64,000 bases of DNA, taken from Saururus chinensis. Its lineage: Eukaryota > Streptophyta > Magnoliopsida > Piperales > Saururaceae. Position 1 is the stretch's first letter, and every line of letters begins with the position of its first letter. The stretch is from positions 4,391,001 to 4,455,000 of the forward strand of contig CP141147.1 in assembly GCA_035235625.1 (NCBI GenBank). The letters are read 5' to 3'. Both the position numbers and the translations under genes were made by a program. The notes beneath the pieces were generated by a model. It saw only the letters and a program-made list of their open reading frames with translations. It was not told the DNA's origin and made no database searches. Positions 36,317-49,424 of this stretch are shown in pieces.

Positions 36317-36860
36317 TCCGCCAAAAAAATGACTTTCAACAGTGTGGAGTCCAAATGAAATGGATCATCTCTCAACAGTCAACAGTACAGAGAGAGCGAG
36401 CGAGAGAGAGACCCACATCAGAAAACCTCTGTCTTCAACCACATGACCCACTCCAACCCAAATTCTCCGGCGATTCCCTACGGTGGCCAATGAGACCCGG
36501 CGTCGGCGATGCCCTCCACATCGCTTTCCTTTCCCGCCGCTTATTACGTTCCCAGCCCAGTTCCCAAACAGTTCAAATAGGGGGGAAGAAGGAGCGTGTC
36601 CGAACGTCCGAGTCTGCGTCATCAGATCTCTCTCCGCCCAAAGACGCTCCTGGATTGACGGATTTGAAGATGGCCCTTGCACAAGCCTGGCTCGCCCCCG
36701 TTCCCTAGTCTGCCTCACACCACGCCCACCCCCCATTTTCCTTGTTCAGATTTCAGCCCCTCTTGGCTCGCATGCTCTACTCAGCTCGCATGGTATCAGG
36801 TCCGGAAGCGCTAACCACAAGCCCAGCCTAAGGAGCGTCAATGGCTTTAACTCCAATTAA
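36317..36860 (-). promoter_or_regulatory. 5' UTR / promoter region of the PPR gene
   Basis: GC content rises here compared with the AT-rich flanks. A GA/CT microsatellite lies at about 36391-36413, giving a CT-rich tract on the minus strand about 80-95 nt upstream of the start codon, common in plant 5' UTRs. Open frames on the plus strand match nothing I recognise. No clear TATA box was identified. Confidence 0.45.
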
Positions 36861-39512
36861 TAATATAAATTAAATTAAAAAAATTTAAATTAGGCAACTT
36901 TGTGCTCCATTAATTAATTATTCTATAGTGTGATCCATCGATCTGATTCCTAAAGTATATGATTCTATCATTAATCAATCTTTGTCGCGCTAGTCGATTG
37001 ATAAACTCTTGTATGTTTTAATAAATGATGTGTTCAAGTGCCAATCAGTCAATTACAAAAGTGGTCGATCAATCAACAATGTTTCAAAGATTTTGCTACA
37101 GTTTAAAAGTGATCAATGTTTATAAGATGACAATTGATCCCACTAACTAGATTTTTAATTTTTTAAATAGAAAAACCTCAACTCTCCCTATTATTTCACT
37201 TAAGGTTTTTTTTAGCCTAAAATATATGAATGTGATGTATATGCATATTTTTTTGTCTTTCTTTTGTTTCATCTTCAAAAATCAATCTTTAGACTTATGA
37301 CCCATTTGTTTGGTCTAAATTTGAATCTGAAAAGCCAACTGAAAATTCTTAAAAGCCCACAATCTAAATTTCACACTGAATTTGAATCTGAATCTAAATT
37401 TGAATACATTTAATTTTTAAAAAATTAAAAAAAAATTATTTTTTAATTTGTACTAAAGAACTTTATTGCAAAAAAGAAAAAGTTCCATATTACTGTAGCA
37501 TTCATGCTTGACACTCATGGTAGATAAAAACAACTACTTTTATTATTTATTTCATTGAATATTTGGCTACTATTTAAGCAATCTACACCATTCAACTCAA
37601 AGGAAACATTGAATGAAAAATTCAAAGCAAAAATGGAAAGTTATAATATTATGCTCATCAAGTTCATGTTTTTATGTCATTAAATAGTACATGTTGAAGG
37701 AAGTTAACAACGTTCCCACTGAGCTTGCTACTTCTTGACTAGTCAAATGGATAATTGCTCATGATCTCTTTGAAAAGCAGATAAGTGGCTATCAAGCTCT
37801 TCAACACTGCACAAAATGTAAGAATTTACCATTACGAAATATTAGCCAGAAGTCATATACATCTCCCACTTAGGGTCCATTTGTTTGGTCTAAATTTGAA
37901 TCTAAAAAGCCAACTCAAAATTCTATAAAGCCCACAATCTGAATTTCACATTGGATTTGAATCTAAATCAGGACCTGAATCTAAATCTAAATCTAAATCT
38001 GAATATGTTCAATTTTAAAAAAATTTAAAATAAATAATTTTTTAATTTGTACTAAAAAAATTATTGTAGTAAAGATCATATGTATAGAGTGTTCATAGTT
38101 GACAATCAAACCAAATAAAAAACTTGTTTTTATTTTTTATTTTATTAAATATTTAGTTACTATTTAAATAATCTACACTATCCAACTCAAACTTTGCTGG
38201 GGGACTATATGGCAAAAGGTCGAAAAGGAAAGTTACTAAACTCTATTAAAAAAACACATAAATGCAAAATCATGTTTAATTATAAAACTACCAACCACAA
38301 TAAGTCTCATACAATTTTGATACATTAAAAACACATACAAATCACCGACAAATACTCTAGTTGTCTAGACTCCATGTCTCTGCTCACTATCTGTGCCCCT
38401 GAAATTATAAAGTATTATTAGAGAAAAGTATAATTAAAGTTATCAAGTACCTAACATGAAGAATCAAATAAGAGGCTTTAGTAATACCTGACCAACAATG
38501 TTAAACCAGCACAGAAATTATTAGAGCATTAGCACACTTGTGTTCATTAACACTAATCATCGCACTTCAGTTTATAATGAAAGAGACTTTTATGAGTAAT
38601 TTTTTTATATGAAAGAGACTTACACAATACCATCAGTGAACAAAAATTTTTAATAGCATTATCATTATCAATTTCACTTGCTTCTGCCCTATAAAGTTGA
38701 GTGACATCAAATTAAAAGTATTGAGATAAATGCACATAGAACTTTCATAAATAAGACCTGCAATCATAAACTTTGTCATTTTATATACAATATCTTGTAC
38801 ATTGCACACAATAAAGAAACAACAATAAAAAAAGATAAAAAGATTGTGATTCAAATGCACGAAAAAACTCACTTTTAAATGGCTTTTCAGTGACTTATTC
38901 AGTTCATGTCTGAATTAGACCAAACAATTGATACCTTAAATTAACTCTTAATTATACATCAATAATATTGTTTTACTCATAAAAATAAGAAAATATATGA
39001 CAAAATGACACTTATGTTCTTACAATCTATCATTTTGGCTATTTTGTGATATGTACAACCCGTCATATTAAAAATATAATGCTATAGTACATAATTAAAT
39101 TTAGATAGATTATCCAATAGTGACAATGACTTTCTTTCTTAATATGTAATCTCTAATCTTTTTGTAGTGTGGTCTGTTATAAAATTTTAATTATTTACTC
39201 GTAAGCACACAAATCTATAGTAGTTAAGCGGCTAAATCGAGTGTCAATCCAATAGAGACTTGAAATCAGAAAACCAAATTTAATCTAACTCAAGTAAACC
39301 CTAATCTAGTTAACAAATATAAAGAGAATAAATTAATTAAAGTAACTAACAACAGCAAATAAGAATTTAAAGGCAATTAAACTATCCAAATTAAAATTCT
39401 AAATCTTTAATCTAAGAATAAGAAAGTAATACAAAATAACTAAAATATCAAAATAAATAAAATACTATCAAATAAACAAAACATTATCGAATAAACATAA
39501 CATTAGGGCATA
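36861..39512. other. AT-rich DNA with a repeated transposon-like segment
   Basis: No gene seen. Two diverged direct copies of a ~340-bp segment start CCATTTGTTTGGTCTAAATT at about 37304 and 37878, and an inverted partial copy lies near 38885-38930 (see repeat entry). From 39180 to 39512 a segment with CTCGTAAGCACACAAATC..TCGAGTGTCAATCC..AGAGACTTG resembles leader-type text of plant LTR elements, of uncertain family; the gypsy element at 39518 inserted into it. Confidence 0.45.
37303..38931. mobile_element. Remnant element with duplicated left end (TTTGTTTGGTCTAA termini)
   Basis: CCATTTGTTTGGTCTAAATTTGAATCT begins at 37304 and again at 37878, both followed by AAAAGCCAACT, AAGCCCACAATCT, a (TTTGAATCTAAA)n tract, then TAATTTGTACTAAA and GCTACTATTTAA.CAATCTACAC. 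Near 38922 the inverse complement TTAGACCAAACAATTG occurs, with GGCTTTTCAGTG further in. This suggests a DNA transposon with inverted ends into which a second copy inserted, or an internal duplication. No target duplication was identified. Confidence 0.4.
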
Positions 39513-39517
39513 AGAAT
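39513..39517. repeat. Target-site duplication AGAAT (left)
   Basis: AGAAT at 39513-39517 and 52989-52993 flank the 13.5-kb gypsy element exactly. Confidence 0.85.
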
Positions 39518-41270
39518 TCTGACGGCCACCCTTTTTTTTTCGACATATAATTATAGTCGTCATAAATGTTCGACACGCTCAGCCATCACACGCGCGTCCA
39601 AACATGAAGGTTGTCAATGGGATCACAGTCACATATGCCTTATATTAATCATAGGCATACCACGGAGTTATAGCACAACAAAATATTATACATGCACATA
39701 AAAGAAACTTTCACACAAGCCATGGACTTAGGTTCGTAGAGTTGATAGTTTACAAGCCTTACAAGTCTTCAGGCACATCATGCCCTTAAACTGCAGTCAT
39801 ATAAATATTACATATTTTCCAAAAATAGAGTGCAGATAAAATATCTGAGAGACTATTCTTTCTTCACTTTTGTCATCGCTACATAACCTGCAGAATCTGG
39901 GAGTAGGTGAGTATTTTAAAATACTCAGTAGGTTGATTTAAAATCTAACAGAGATGCTAAGCAGAAATCTCTTTGAAAACCCTACAACATTTTCATTAGA
40001 AACCTTTATCACGATAAATAATGCAGAAAACACAACGATTCCAAATCAAAACAAATCCACAAGCCGCGACACCCTACGGCCTACCCACGGCGCTCATGGG
40101 GCAAACGAGGACCACTTAGGGACAGAGCTTTCCCACGATGCTCTACCATGTGCATGCCACTTGCCGATTTATTTTTCTCGGCGGCCATCATCACACTATG
40201 ATTATTCCGGGTTCTTACGCCTGTGAATTAATCATCACATCGTTCAAACATAGCATCATACATGCTAAAACAATTCAATACATAGCATTCTTCCATAAAT
40301 CAGTCACATAAGTTTAATCATGCGTAAAGAACTTATACTAAGCACACGATTAGAGTTTAAAGTCCCCTACCTTAACCCTTGGTTACAAATTCATAACTGT
40401 GGAAGCACCGAATAAAGAAACCAACTCCACCACAGCGTCCGGAACATTCGATTTAGTAGGAAACGCCTTTTGAATCACTTGATTCGGACTTAAAACAATT
40501 AAGAACAGAGGAAAACGGGTTCAGAAGTGGAAAACTGGAAACCAGAGAAAAATGTGGACCGGATACACTATTTATAGGCGCGCGCAAGTGGGGCCCATGC
40601 GTGCCACCTCACGCACGCTAGTCGCGTGTCACACGGACATGACACACACATGACTCGCATCACGCGCACATTTCCTGGCCCGTCCTGGCCCCGTCGCACC
40701 GATCGGTGCGACGACGCACGGCACCGCATGTCGAGATCGTGGCGCGCGTCGTCGCGGGCCTAGCCCCGTGTGATGCGGACCCGCCACACGAGCCCTCGTG
40801 TGTCGCATGCCCGGCCCACGGGCCCAGTCCATGCGGCACCGCCACCGCGGCGCCGGCTGACGCGGCTGATGCCAGCCGCGTGCGTCAGCCTCTCTTTTTA
40901 TATTATGTTTCTTTTTTTAAAAAAATCCGAAAACTAAAAACACGTGTATCCTTATCTCCTGAACTCCGATTTATGCGTTCTTGATACCGTTGGGCTCGTA
41001 TTGACAAGCCCTACCAAACTAGACCCCACATGGGTAGGTTATCCCATACTTTTAAGGTGGGTCCCGCCCATGTGGCACGTTTCCCTAGGCCATAACTTTC
41101 GGCCCCGGTGTTTAAATCAAGCGCTTCGAAAGCCGTTACACTCACTTTTCCGCACTCTACCATACTCTCATGAAGATTAAAAATGTAACAAACTTTAACT
41201 AATTAAAAGAATGCTACCAACTCCAAAATTAACTTATTCGAAAACGTACTGGAAATTCAGGGTCGTTACA
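39518..41270 (-). repeat. 3' LTR of the gypsy element (1,753 bp)
   Basis: Minus-strand ends are TGTAACGACCCTG (at 41270) and GGCCGTCAGA (at 39518). It aligns end to end with 51331-52988. Contains a TATA box CTATAAATAG at 40568-40577 (minus), a GC-rich block at about 40570-40890 and an 18-bp palindrome at 39909-39926. Confidence 0.92.
39909..39926. repeat. Perfect palindrome GAGTATTTTAAAATACTC in the 3' LTR
   Basis: Conserved at 51723-51740 in the 5' LTR, and as imperfect versions (GAGTATGAAAATACTC) in the giant solo LTR family. It lies about 400 nt from the LTR 3' end. Confidence 0.9.
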
Positions 41271-41285
41271 TTCTACCCCCCTTAA
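41271..41285 (-). other. Polypurine tract
   Basis: Minus strand TTAAGGGGGGTAGAA directly upstream of the 3' LTR, the plus-strand DNA primer site of the retroelement. Confidence 0.85.
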
Positions 41286-44200
41286 GATAATTTCATCCCC
41301 GAAATTGTACCTTTCATTCTTTAAAAAGCTCTGGAAATTTCTGTAGCATTTCACTTCTAATTCCCATGTCGCTTCTTCAGAAGAGTGGTGTTGCCATAAC
41401 ACCTTTACCAACGAAATTCTCTTCGTCCAAAGAATTTGTTCCCTATGATCCAAAATTCTGATCGGTTTCTCTTCGAAAGACAAATCAGGTTCTAGGGCAA
41501 CAATGGACTGATCGAGAACATGAGAAGGGTCTCGCATATACTTTCTATGCATGGATACATGGAACACATTATGGACGTTAGCGAGCTGAGGGGGCAAGGC
41601 CAATCTATAAGCTACTAGTCCCACTTTATCCACAATTTCGAACGGTCCTATAAAACAAGGACTCAATTTACCTTTAATTCCAAACCTCATAACTCCTTTG
41701 GTTGGCGAGACTTTTAAGAATACTTGATCGCCTGCACAAAAGTCGAGATCTTTCCTTCTTCAATCAGCATAGTTCTTCTGACGACTCTGAGTTGTCGTCA
41801 ACCGATTTCTGATGAGTTTCACCTTGTCGGCACGCTACTGTAAAATTTCCGACTTTACCAACTTACGCTCTCCCACTTCACTCCAACTAGTTGGGGATCG
41901 ACATGGTCAGCCATAGAGAGCTTCATATGGTGCCATACCTATACTGGAGTGATGGCTATTATTATAGGTGAACTCAATTAATGGTAGATGCTCATCCCAG
42001 TTGCCCCTCCAATCCATGACACAAACCCGCAACATATCTTCCAAAGTTTGTATGGTTCTCTCTGACTGTCCATCTGTTTGCAGGTGGAAAGATATACTAA
42101 ATGGTAGGTTAGTACCTATCTCTTCCTGGAATCCTTTCCAAAATTGAGAGGTAAAACGACTATCCCGATCTGAGATTATAGACAACGGCACTTCATGCCG
42201 ACTCACGATTTCCTTCACATACATCTTTGCCAAAACATTTAAATATTGAGTCTTTCTTAGGGGCAAGAAATGTGCACTTTTGGTGAGTCGATCTACTATC
42301 ACCCAAATAACCTCGTGACCTTGCGATGTTCTAGGCAGACCCAAAACGAAATCCATTGTTATATGATCCCACTTCCACTCTGGGATTTCTATTTGCTGCA
42401 AGGTACCAGAGGGTTTTTGATGTTCAGCTTTTACCTGTTGGCATGTTAAACACTTGGAGACATAATCTCCTATATCTCTTTTCATCCCATTCCACCAAAA
42501 ATTCCTTTTTAGGTCCTAATACATCTTCGTTCCACCGGGGTGGATGGTGTATTGAGATTTATGTGCTTCATATAACAGATCTTGCCTTAGTTCAGGTATT
42601 GTCGGAACCACTAATCTTTCTCAAAATCCTATCCCTCCATCAGAGCCTTTGTTGAAGTCGGGCCGTTCTAGTGAAGCCTATACTTCTTAGTCTTCTTTCT
42701 ACACCTCTAGAATGCGCTCGACTAGTTCGGATTTCACCTTCAAGTTGGCCACAAGAGAACTCTTGTTTCCCAGCTGCAATCTAGGTTGAGATTTTATCAC
42801 TTCCTCCATCAATTTCCATTTTTGGGCGAGTAATTGAGCGACCCTTCCCTCAGCTTTACGACTCAAAGCGTCTGCCACCACATTTGCTTTTCCAGGGTGG
42901 TAATGGATAGAAAAATCATAATCTTTTATGTACTCTATCCATCGTCTTTGCCTCATATTAAGTTCACGTTGAGAGAATATATATACTTCAGGCTTTGATG
43001 ATCTGTAAAAACTTCAAACTTTTCTCCATATAAGTAGTGTCTCCAAATTTTTAAGGCAAAAACTACAGCCGCCAATTCGAGATCGTGAATGGAGTAAATA
43101 CTTTCATGTCTCTTTAACTACCTTGAAGCATAAGCAATTACTTTCTCATCCTGCATTAGTACGCATCCAAGCCCTATACCAGAAGCATCGCTATACACTA
43201 CATATACTCCATTGCCAGATGGTAAGGATAAGACTGGAGCGGTGGTCAACTTCTTTTTTAAATCTTGAAAGCCTTTTTCGCATTCCTCATTCCATACAAA
43301 CTTTACCCCTTTTCTAGTTAACTTGGTTAAGGGAAAAGCTATACTTGAAAATCCCTGAATAAATCTTCGATAATAACCGGCTAGACCTAGGAAACTTCTA
43401 ATTTCTGTAACCGTCTTAGGTCTCTCCCATTTCATCACAACATCAATCTTGGTTGGGTCTACAGATACTCCATCCTTAGAAATAATATGACCCAGGAAAA
43501 CAATCCGCTTTAGCCAGAACTCACATTTACTCAATTTAGCATAGAGCTGATGATCCCTCAGGGTTTGTAGAACAACCTGCAAATGCTCTCTATGCTCTTC
43601 TGGACTAGAAGAATAAATCAAAATATCATCAACAAAAATTATTACGAATTTATCTAGATGTGTATGAAAAACACGATTCATAAGATCCATGAAAATTGCA
43701 GGAGCATTTGTTAATCCAAATGGCATCACTAAATATTCGTAGTGGCCATAACGGGTACGGAAAGCTGTTTTTGAAATATCCTCGTCCCATATTTTTAATT
43801 GATGGTACCCCGACCTCAAATCTATTTCTTGAGAAAACTCTAGCTTCTTGCAGCTGGTCAAACAAGTCATCAATCTGGGGTAAAGGATACTTATTCTTTA
43901 CAGTTATAGAATTAAGCATCCTATAATCTATGCATAGTCTCAGTGTTTTGTCTTTCTTTCTTACAAATAGGACTGGAGCTCCCCATGGTGAAACACTGGG
44001 TCTACTGAATCCTTTATCGAGTAACTCCTGTAATTGACTCTTTAATTCTTTTAGTTCTGCAGGAGCCATCCGATAGGGTGCCTTAGAGATAGGACCCGCT
44101 CCTGGTATTAAGTCAATGTTAAAATCTATCTCTCTTCTCGGCGGCACCCCTGGGAGATCATCAGGAAACACATCTGGGAAGTCTCTTATCACATCAATAT

Positions 44201-44924
44201 TTTCTAAACTAGGAGTCAAAGGCTCTTCAGAAATCATGGTGGCAAGATACACGTGACATCTTTTAGACATTAATTGTTGAGCCTTAATAGCAAAGATGAT
44301 AGATGCCCCTGTGTGTTCCTTATTTCCATAAAAGGTAAAAATTCTTTCTCCATGCTTATAGAACATAACTCTTTTTCTCTTACAATCTATCATAGCTTCA
44401 TTCTCTGCTAACCAGTCCATTCCTAGTATGACATCATAGTTTGTCATACTTAAAAGTATAAGGTTAGCCTCCCATTTTTGGTTTCCTAGAGATACTGACA
44501 CATCTTGCAGAAACTCCTGAGCTAGAAAAGTCTTTCCCATAGGAGTTGACACTTCTAATATATATCCTAGTTCCATAATCGAACGACCAGTACTTAAAGC
44601 AAAATCACAGGATATAAAAGAATGCGTCGATCCTGGATCTATTAAAACTTTAGCAATCTTGTCTAAGATTAGAAGTGTACCTTGAATAACTCCTGCTGAA
44701 GTTTGAGCTTCTTCAGCAGTAATAGCATAGATCCGCCCCTGAGCCTTAGGCTTCGGCTCCATCTTGATCTCCTCTAGCTTCTTCTTCTTGGGACATTCCT
44801 TGATCTTATGTCCTAGCTCGCCGCACGAGAAGCATCGTACCTTAGACTCTTGGCTCTTCATCTTAGGACAATTATTTATTCGATGTCCCAATTCACCGCA
44901 ACCATAACATCGTCCTTCAACATA

Positions 44925-44929
44925 AAAAC
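44925..44929. repeat. Target-site duplication AAAAC (left)
   Basis: AAAAC at 44925-44929 and 49420-49424 flank the solo LTR exactly. Confidence 0.9.
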
Positions 44930-45190
44930 TGTAATGTCCCTGATTTTTCTACGATTTTCTGGGATTTTTCCTGCTATTTTTCTGGTCATTTTTGGCGGGA
45001 AAATAGGACGCTTTGGCGTATTCATATTTATATATTTTCCCCCCGTATTTATACCCGTAGAGTCGGGTGTGGGGCTTAGTCGCGGGCCGTAGGCTTCGCC
45101 AAGCGCTTACGGCGCGAGTTTTGGAGGTACAACGCGTAATTGGGATATTAACGCGTGTTAGGGAAGTGAATGGAAAAATTAAAAAGATTA

Positions 45191-45199
45191 ACTATATAT
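45191..45199 (+). promoter_or_regulatory. Putative TATA box of giant LTR copy 3
   Basis: ACTATATAT, about 262 bp from the LTR start, followed within about 50 bp by the GC-rich block. It fits an LTR promoter; copy 1 is altered at the same position. Confidence 0.4.
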
Positions 45200-46809
45200 A
45201 CCATTCATCGGATTCCAGACTGACATTTCGGTTCCAGTAAGAATTCACGTCCAGTAGTTTTTTGGAGAAACCCGAGCTCGATTCCGGTCGCTCCGTTCTC
45301 CCTCCTCCGTCGTCTGATTCCGATGATTCTTGTCAGGATCTGCTTTGCCTCACCGCCACGAGTCCATAGACACCGGCTATGACCACCGCCACGGCCTCTT
45401 CGCTCCTCTATGAGGTACCGAACCTTTTTCGGGTTTTTTCTCTCCTTCAATCCCGTTTTTGAACTGTGGGTGTACGATTTTGACATCGTTTGCGGCCACT
45501 CTCAACCAGACTTATGTTTAGTTGGCCGCTAGGAACCCATAGACGCTGGCTAGAGCCGCCGCCGTGCTTTCTGCGCTCCGCTGTGAGCTGCCGGTCTTTT
45601 AGTCGGGTTTTTATCACTATTCCCTCTTCACTGTCCGTGGCATTATTTTGACGTCAGTGGGTTTCCGGTTGTCGTCCGGCCACCAGTAGGACTCCGTCCA
45701 GCTTACCTCGACCCAGTGTCGGTAGGGGTTTACCATTTCCAACCCCGCCCCGCCCCTATGGTCTTGATCCGCCCGATTAGACGCTTTGGGTGCGTCTCGG
45801 GTCGTTGCCATTGGCGAGCCGTGGGCCATTTGGCCATCGTGGGCTCTGCCCCGGCTCAGTGACAGTGAGGGCCAGCCCCACTTGGCCAATTGCACCTCCG
45901 CTCGGATTGGGCCGCTTGGCTTTGCCCTATACCGTGAGAGATGCACAGTTGCCCGCACCAAATGTATTGGTTGTGGGTGGTGATCGGTGATGTCGCCGTT
46001 TCGATCGGCCACCACCTCCTGGCCATAGCTCAGTTGCCCCTTTGTGGGCCTTGGGCCACTACCGTCCGACCCATCTCCCCCTAGAGTGGTCCTTTGGGTC
46101 ATGTGTGCATGTGGCCACGCATGTGCTTTTGGGTTTAGGCGCCGCATTCGTGCCGCCTGACCGTCGGTTGGCTCAGCCACCGAATGGAGTTAACATTAGA
46201 GTCCTCCTCCACCTCTCCACTATCCTCGAGCGTTGCCCCACGCTCTCCGCCCTTATGTGGGCCTTTGTTGACCGAAATCGTCGCCATTGGGTGCTGTCCA
46301 CGGCCGATTTCGACGTCTTGTGGCCGGCTGAGCACGTCTTAGCCACCGGCCGATCTTCAGTGAGTACACCCTCGATTTCTGGTCGCACTGCCACTTATGT
46401 TGGCATGACATTTCTCCCGGCCGCCCCTAGTGTGCTGCCGTGGTTTGCGGACTTTGTCGCTTTGACATCTGACACTCCATTTGGCCGTGAGTAGTTCCGG
46501 CACTTCCTAAATCCTCGGGACAACAACTCTCTCAGCTAGGCAACGATTTTGACCGCCAGCTCCGTCGTCGACGCCGCCACCGTCGTGTGCTCGCCATCAA
46601 ACGTCATGATTACGAGGTAGGGGAGCTTTGAACTCGTAAATTCATGATAGCATGCTTTGAATGAGTAGCAGCATGCTAGGATTGTATGATTTCATGCTTT
46701 GGATGTTAAGTAACGATCCAATTGCATGATGTGCATGTAAGCATGATGATATGGTGTGTTGAAATGCATATGACATGCATGTTGGCTGTAAGTATGTTGG
46801 ATGTAAGTA

Positions 46810-47080
46810 TGTGCTAGTGATGACTAGCGTGTTTGTTGGTAAGTTTCATATGTATGCATGTGCTAGTGATGGCTAGCGTGTATGTTGACGTATGTATGCA
46901 TATGCTAGTGATGGCTAGCGTGCATGTTTGGAGTATGTTTGGATTATGCATGTGCTAGTGATGGCTAGTGTGCATGTTTGAAAGTATGTATGGATTATGC
47001 ATGTGCTAGTGATGGCTAGCGTGTATGTTTGACGTATGTATAAATGTGTATGTGTGCACTAGTGATGGCTAGTGAGCATG
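46810..47080 (+). repeat. Minisatellite, six units (giant LTR copy 3)
   Basis: CTAGTGATGGCTAG-type cores at about 46812, 46861, 46907, 46955, 47005 and 47058, with about 46-53 bp spacing. This is the same repeat as at 8390-9015 but with fewer units. Confidence 0.9.
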
Positions 47081-49424
47081 GTTGTAAGTTACGTATGTAT
47101 GACAGTATGTATATGTTATACGTATGTGTGATACACATACGTATGTATGATGGCTATTGGTTGATGCTATGGATATGTGTAAGTGTATGCGGGCTGAGGT
47201 ATGGGTGATAGACAGTAAGAGGTGACAAAGCTTTCGTATAGATTTGGATATGGATGTGTAAGCGTATGACGGAGGACAGAGGATATGAGTATGACGGGCA
47301 AGGATTTGGAGCGGTTTGTTTGGCTTGTATTAGAGCATATGTTTGGGGGAGTGGTCAAACAGTAAGAGTGTGCATAATTGTACAAGCATAACGTACAAAT
47401 TATGAAGTGAAAAGTAAGCTCAATAAGTGAGGTATAAGTAAGAGGGCGATAACTGGGGCTGGCTCTGAGGAGCTTCATTGATGATGTAAGTGTAAGCTGT
47501 TTTGGCCATACGAGGGATGGCGGTGTATGTAAGACTGTAAGATTTTGGTGTACGGTGAGTTTTGATCCTGATATGGACGGGGTAAGCGAAGTCTGCTGCC
47601 CTGATGCACTAGGGTTTCGGATCGGGCTCAGCTTCAGTTTGATCAGTCGAGGACGTGAGTTTGTGTGGCATAATTGCACTGCATAATATACTTAATTCAA
47701 ACTTGAGTTATAAACACAACTAATTGTAGCGTTGTGAGTTTGAGACCTGAGGGTTCGACGGATTAAGTTCCGTGTTCGAGCTAGCCGATAATGAGTCGGC
47801 TGAGCATTTATCATGTCTTGCCATGGTGTTTATCCTGCGGGATGTTGTCTGTGTGCTGTGTAGAGCACCGGACGTCTTTTGCTCTGTTGAGAGCGAAGTA
47901 TGTTTCTGATTTGGTCTGTGTGCTGTGTAAGCCCAGACGTTTGATGCTCTGTTGAGAGCGTTGTATGATTCCGCCCAAGAGTGGCACTGTATGATTCTGC
48001 CCAAGAGAGGCACTGTATGTTTTTGCCTAAGAGTGGCACTGGCACTATAAGACCCATTATGGTGGGCAATTGTATGGCACTATAAGACCCCTTATGTGTG
48101 GGCAATTGTATAACCCCTTATGTGTGGGTGTATGTTTGCGCGCTCAGGTAAGTAGTATCATGGACCTACTCTTACCTGTTTGATCCTGTGCCCCATGAGC
48201 ACTGGTGTGCCTTACCTTTGGAAAAGTCCATGGCATCTAGTCACTCCCCGGAGGTTAAGGTGTTGCCCTAGTGGCATTCTTTTCTATTTCGACGCTGGAG
48301 CTTATTAGTTGTAATGAGCTTCAGTGGTCATTGATATGTGTACAATTATGAGTATGAGTACGACTGTAAGCATATGAGTATGAGCACGACTGTAAGAGTA
48401 TGACTATGAGCACGACTGTAAGATTATGATTATGAGAAAGACTGTAAGCGTAAGTTTCTGAGTAAGACTGTAAGTGTAAGATGTGCGAGGAAGGTCGCAC
48501 GAGTAAGTGTAAGCTGTACGAGTAAGGTCGTACAGGTATGTGTAAGCTGTATGAGTGAGCATATGATTGTACGAGTAAGGTCGTACAAGTATGTGTATGT
48601 TGTATGAGTATGCGTGCGATGGTACGAGTAAGTTTGTAAGACCCTGGATAAGGGTGTTTGTGTAAGTTTCATTTGATGGTACAATTTTGGCACGATGGTG
48701 CTTTTAGTATGTTTTTGGCACGATGGTGCATTTGGTATGATTTTGGCACGATAGTGCATTTGGTATGCTTGCATGCGTATGAGCATGATATTGATATGCC
48801 TATCTGCTTCATGTTTGAGTTGCATGAACGCATGTACTTATGAACTTATTGAGTTCACCGTTTGGGATTTCCCCTACTGGGTATTTTCCTACTGAGTATG
48901 AAAATACTCACCCTACCATTTTTTTTGCCCCGTGGTTCGGGAGGCTTTTGCAGGTGTGTGTTAGAGAGCTCCTGGAAATGGATGCTCATTTCAGCGATGG
49001 ATTGATTCCCATTGACTCAGGTATATGTTTGACTCACTACGAGTTTGTTTGTGCCACGATCCGATGTATTGGGTAAGACGAGACGTTAAGATGTTTATAT
49101 TCTGGACTTTCATTTGGATTAGTCTGTGGACTGTTATGGGACTTGCACTTAGGGATGCCTGGGAGTGTTTTGTATTTAAAGTCTATGATCATAGCAATTT
49201 AGTCGTATGTGTGTTTTTGAGTAGCGCCTGATGATATTTGCTTTGGCCATACGATGTTTGACCGTGTGATGAAAATATTTGGATGGAAAATGGATGTTTA
49301 GTTTTTTAAATTATAAACTGTTTTATCAGGTTTTGATTTCGGCATTTTTACTCCGATTCAAAAACAAAAAAATTTTCGTGAATTTTAAGGAAAATGTGTG
49401 AAAAATCTCGGGCGTTACAAAAAC

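Larger units (their letters stand above)
41229..44929 (-). pseudogene. Gypsy gag-pol: zinc knuckles, PR, RT, RNase H, INT, chromodomain
   Basis: In order on the minus strand: two CCHC knuckles ([28 protein letters not shown]), protease active site [11 protein letters not shown] (about 44640), RT with [10 protein letters not shown] and intact catalytic FVDDILIYS (about 43640), RNase H start [15 protein letters not shown] (about 43170), GKANVVADALSRK (about 42860), integrase with DFVLGLP, ISDRDSRF and TDGQSERTIQTLEDM carrying the D-D-E triad (42485-41907), then a C-terminal GPFEIVDKVG..YRLALP module and a chromodomain (ILDHREQILWTKRISLVKVLW..ATWELE, about 41460-41350). Defects: a frameshift at about 43830, a TAG at 43118-43120 and stops between 41690 and 41907 and near 42515. 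The last frame runs through the polypurine tract into the LTR. Its 5' part lies beyond the insertion. Confidence 0.92.
44930..49419 (+). mobile_element. Giant solo LTR, copy 3 (4,490 bp)
   Basis: Starts TGTAATGTCCCTGA and ends GGGCGTTACA with a perfect AAAAC duplication. It is inserted between the capsid and the zinc knuckles of the gypsy gag, in the opposite orientation to its host. It has the most canonical ends of the four copies. Internal order: TATA-like CTATATATA at 45192, GC-rich block 45240-46500, six-unit minisatellite 46810-47080, TAC-repeat tract 48340-48640, hairpin at about 48890-48910. No internal retrotransposon genes and no second LTR are present. It is younger than the gypsy element it disrupts. 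Confidence 0.9.

Noticed and set aside
36355..36860. Plus-strand open frames opposite the PPR 5' region
   Set aside because: Composition effects of the GC-rich promoter/5' UTR; no similarity to known proteins and no conserved start.
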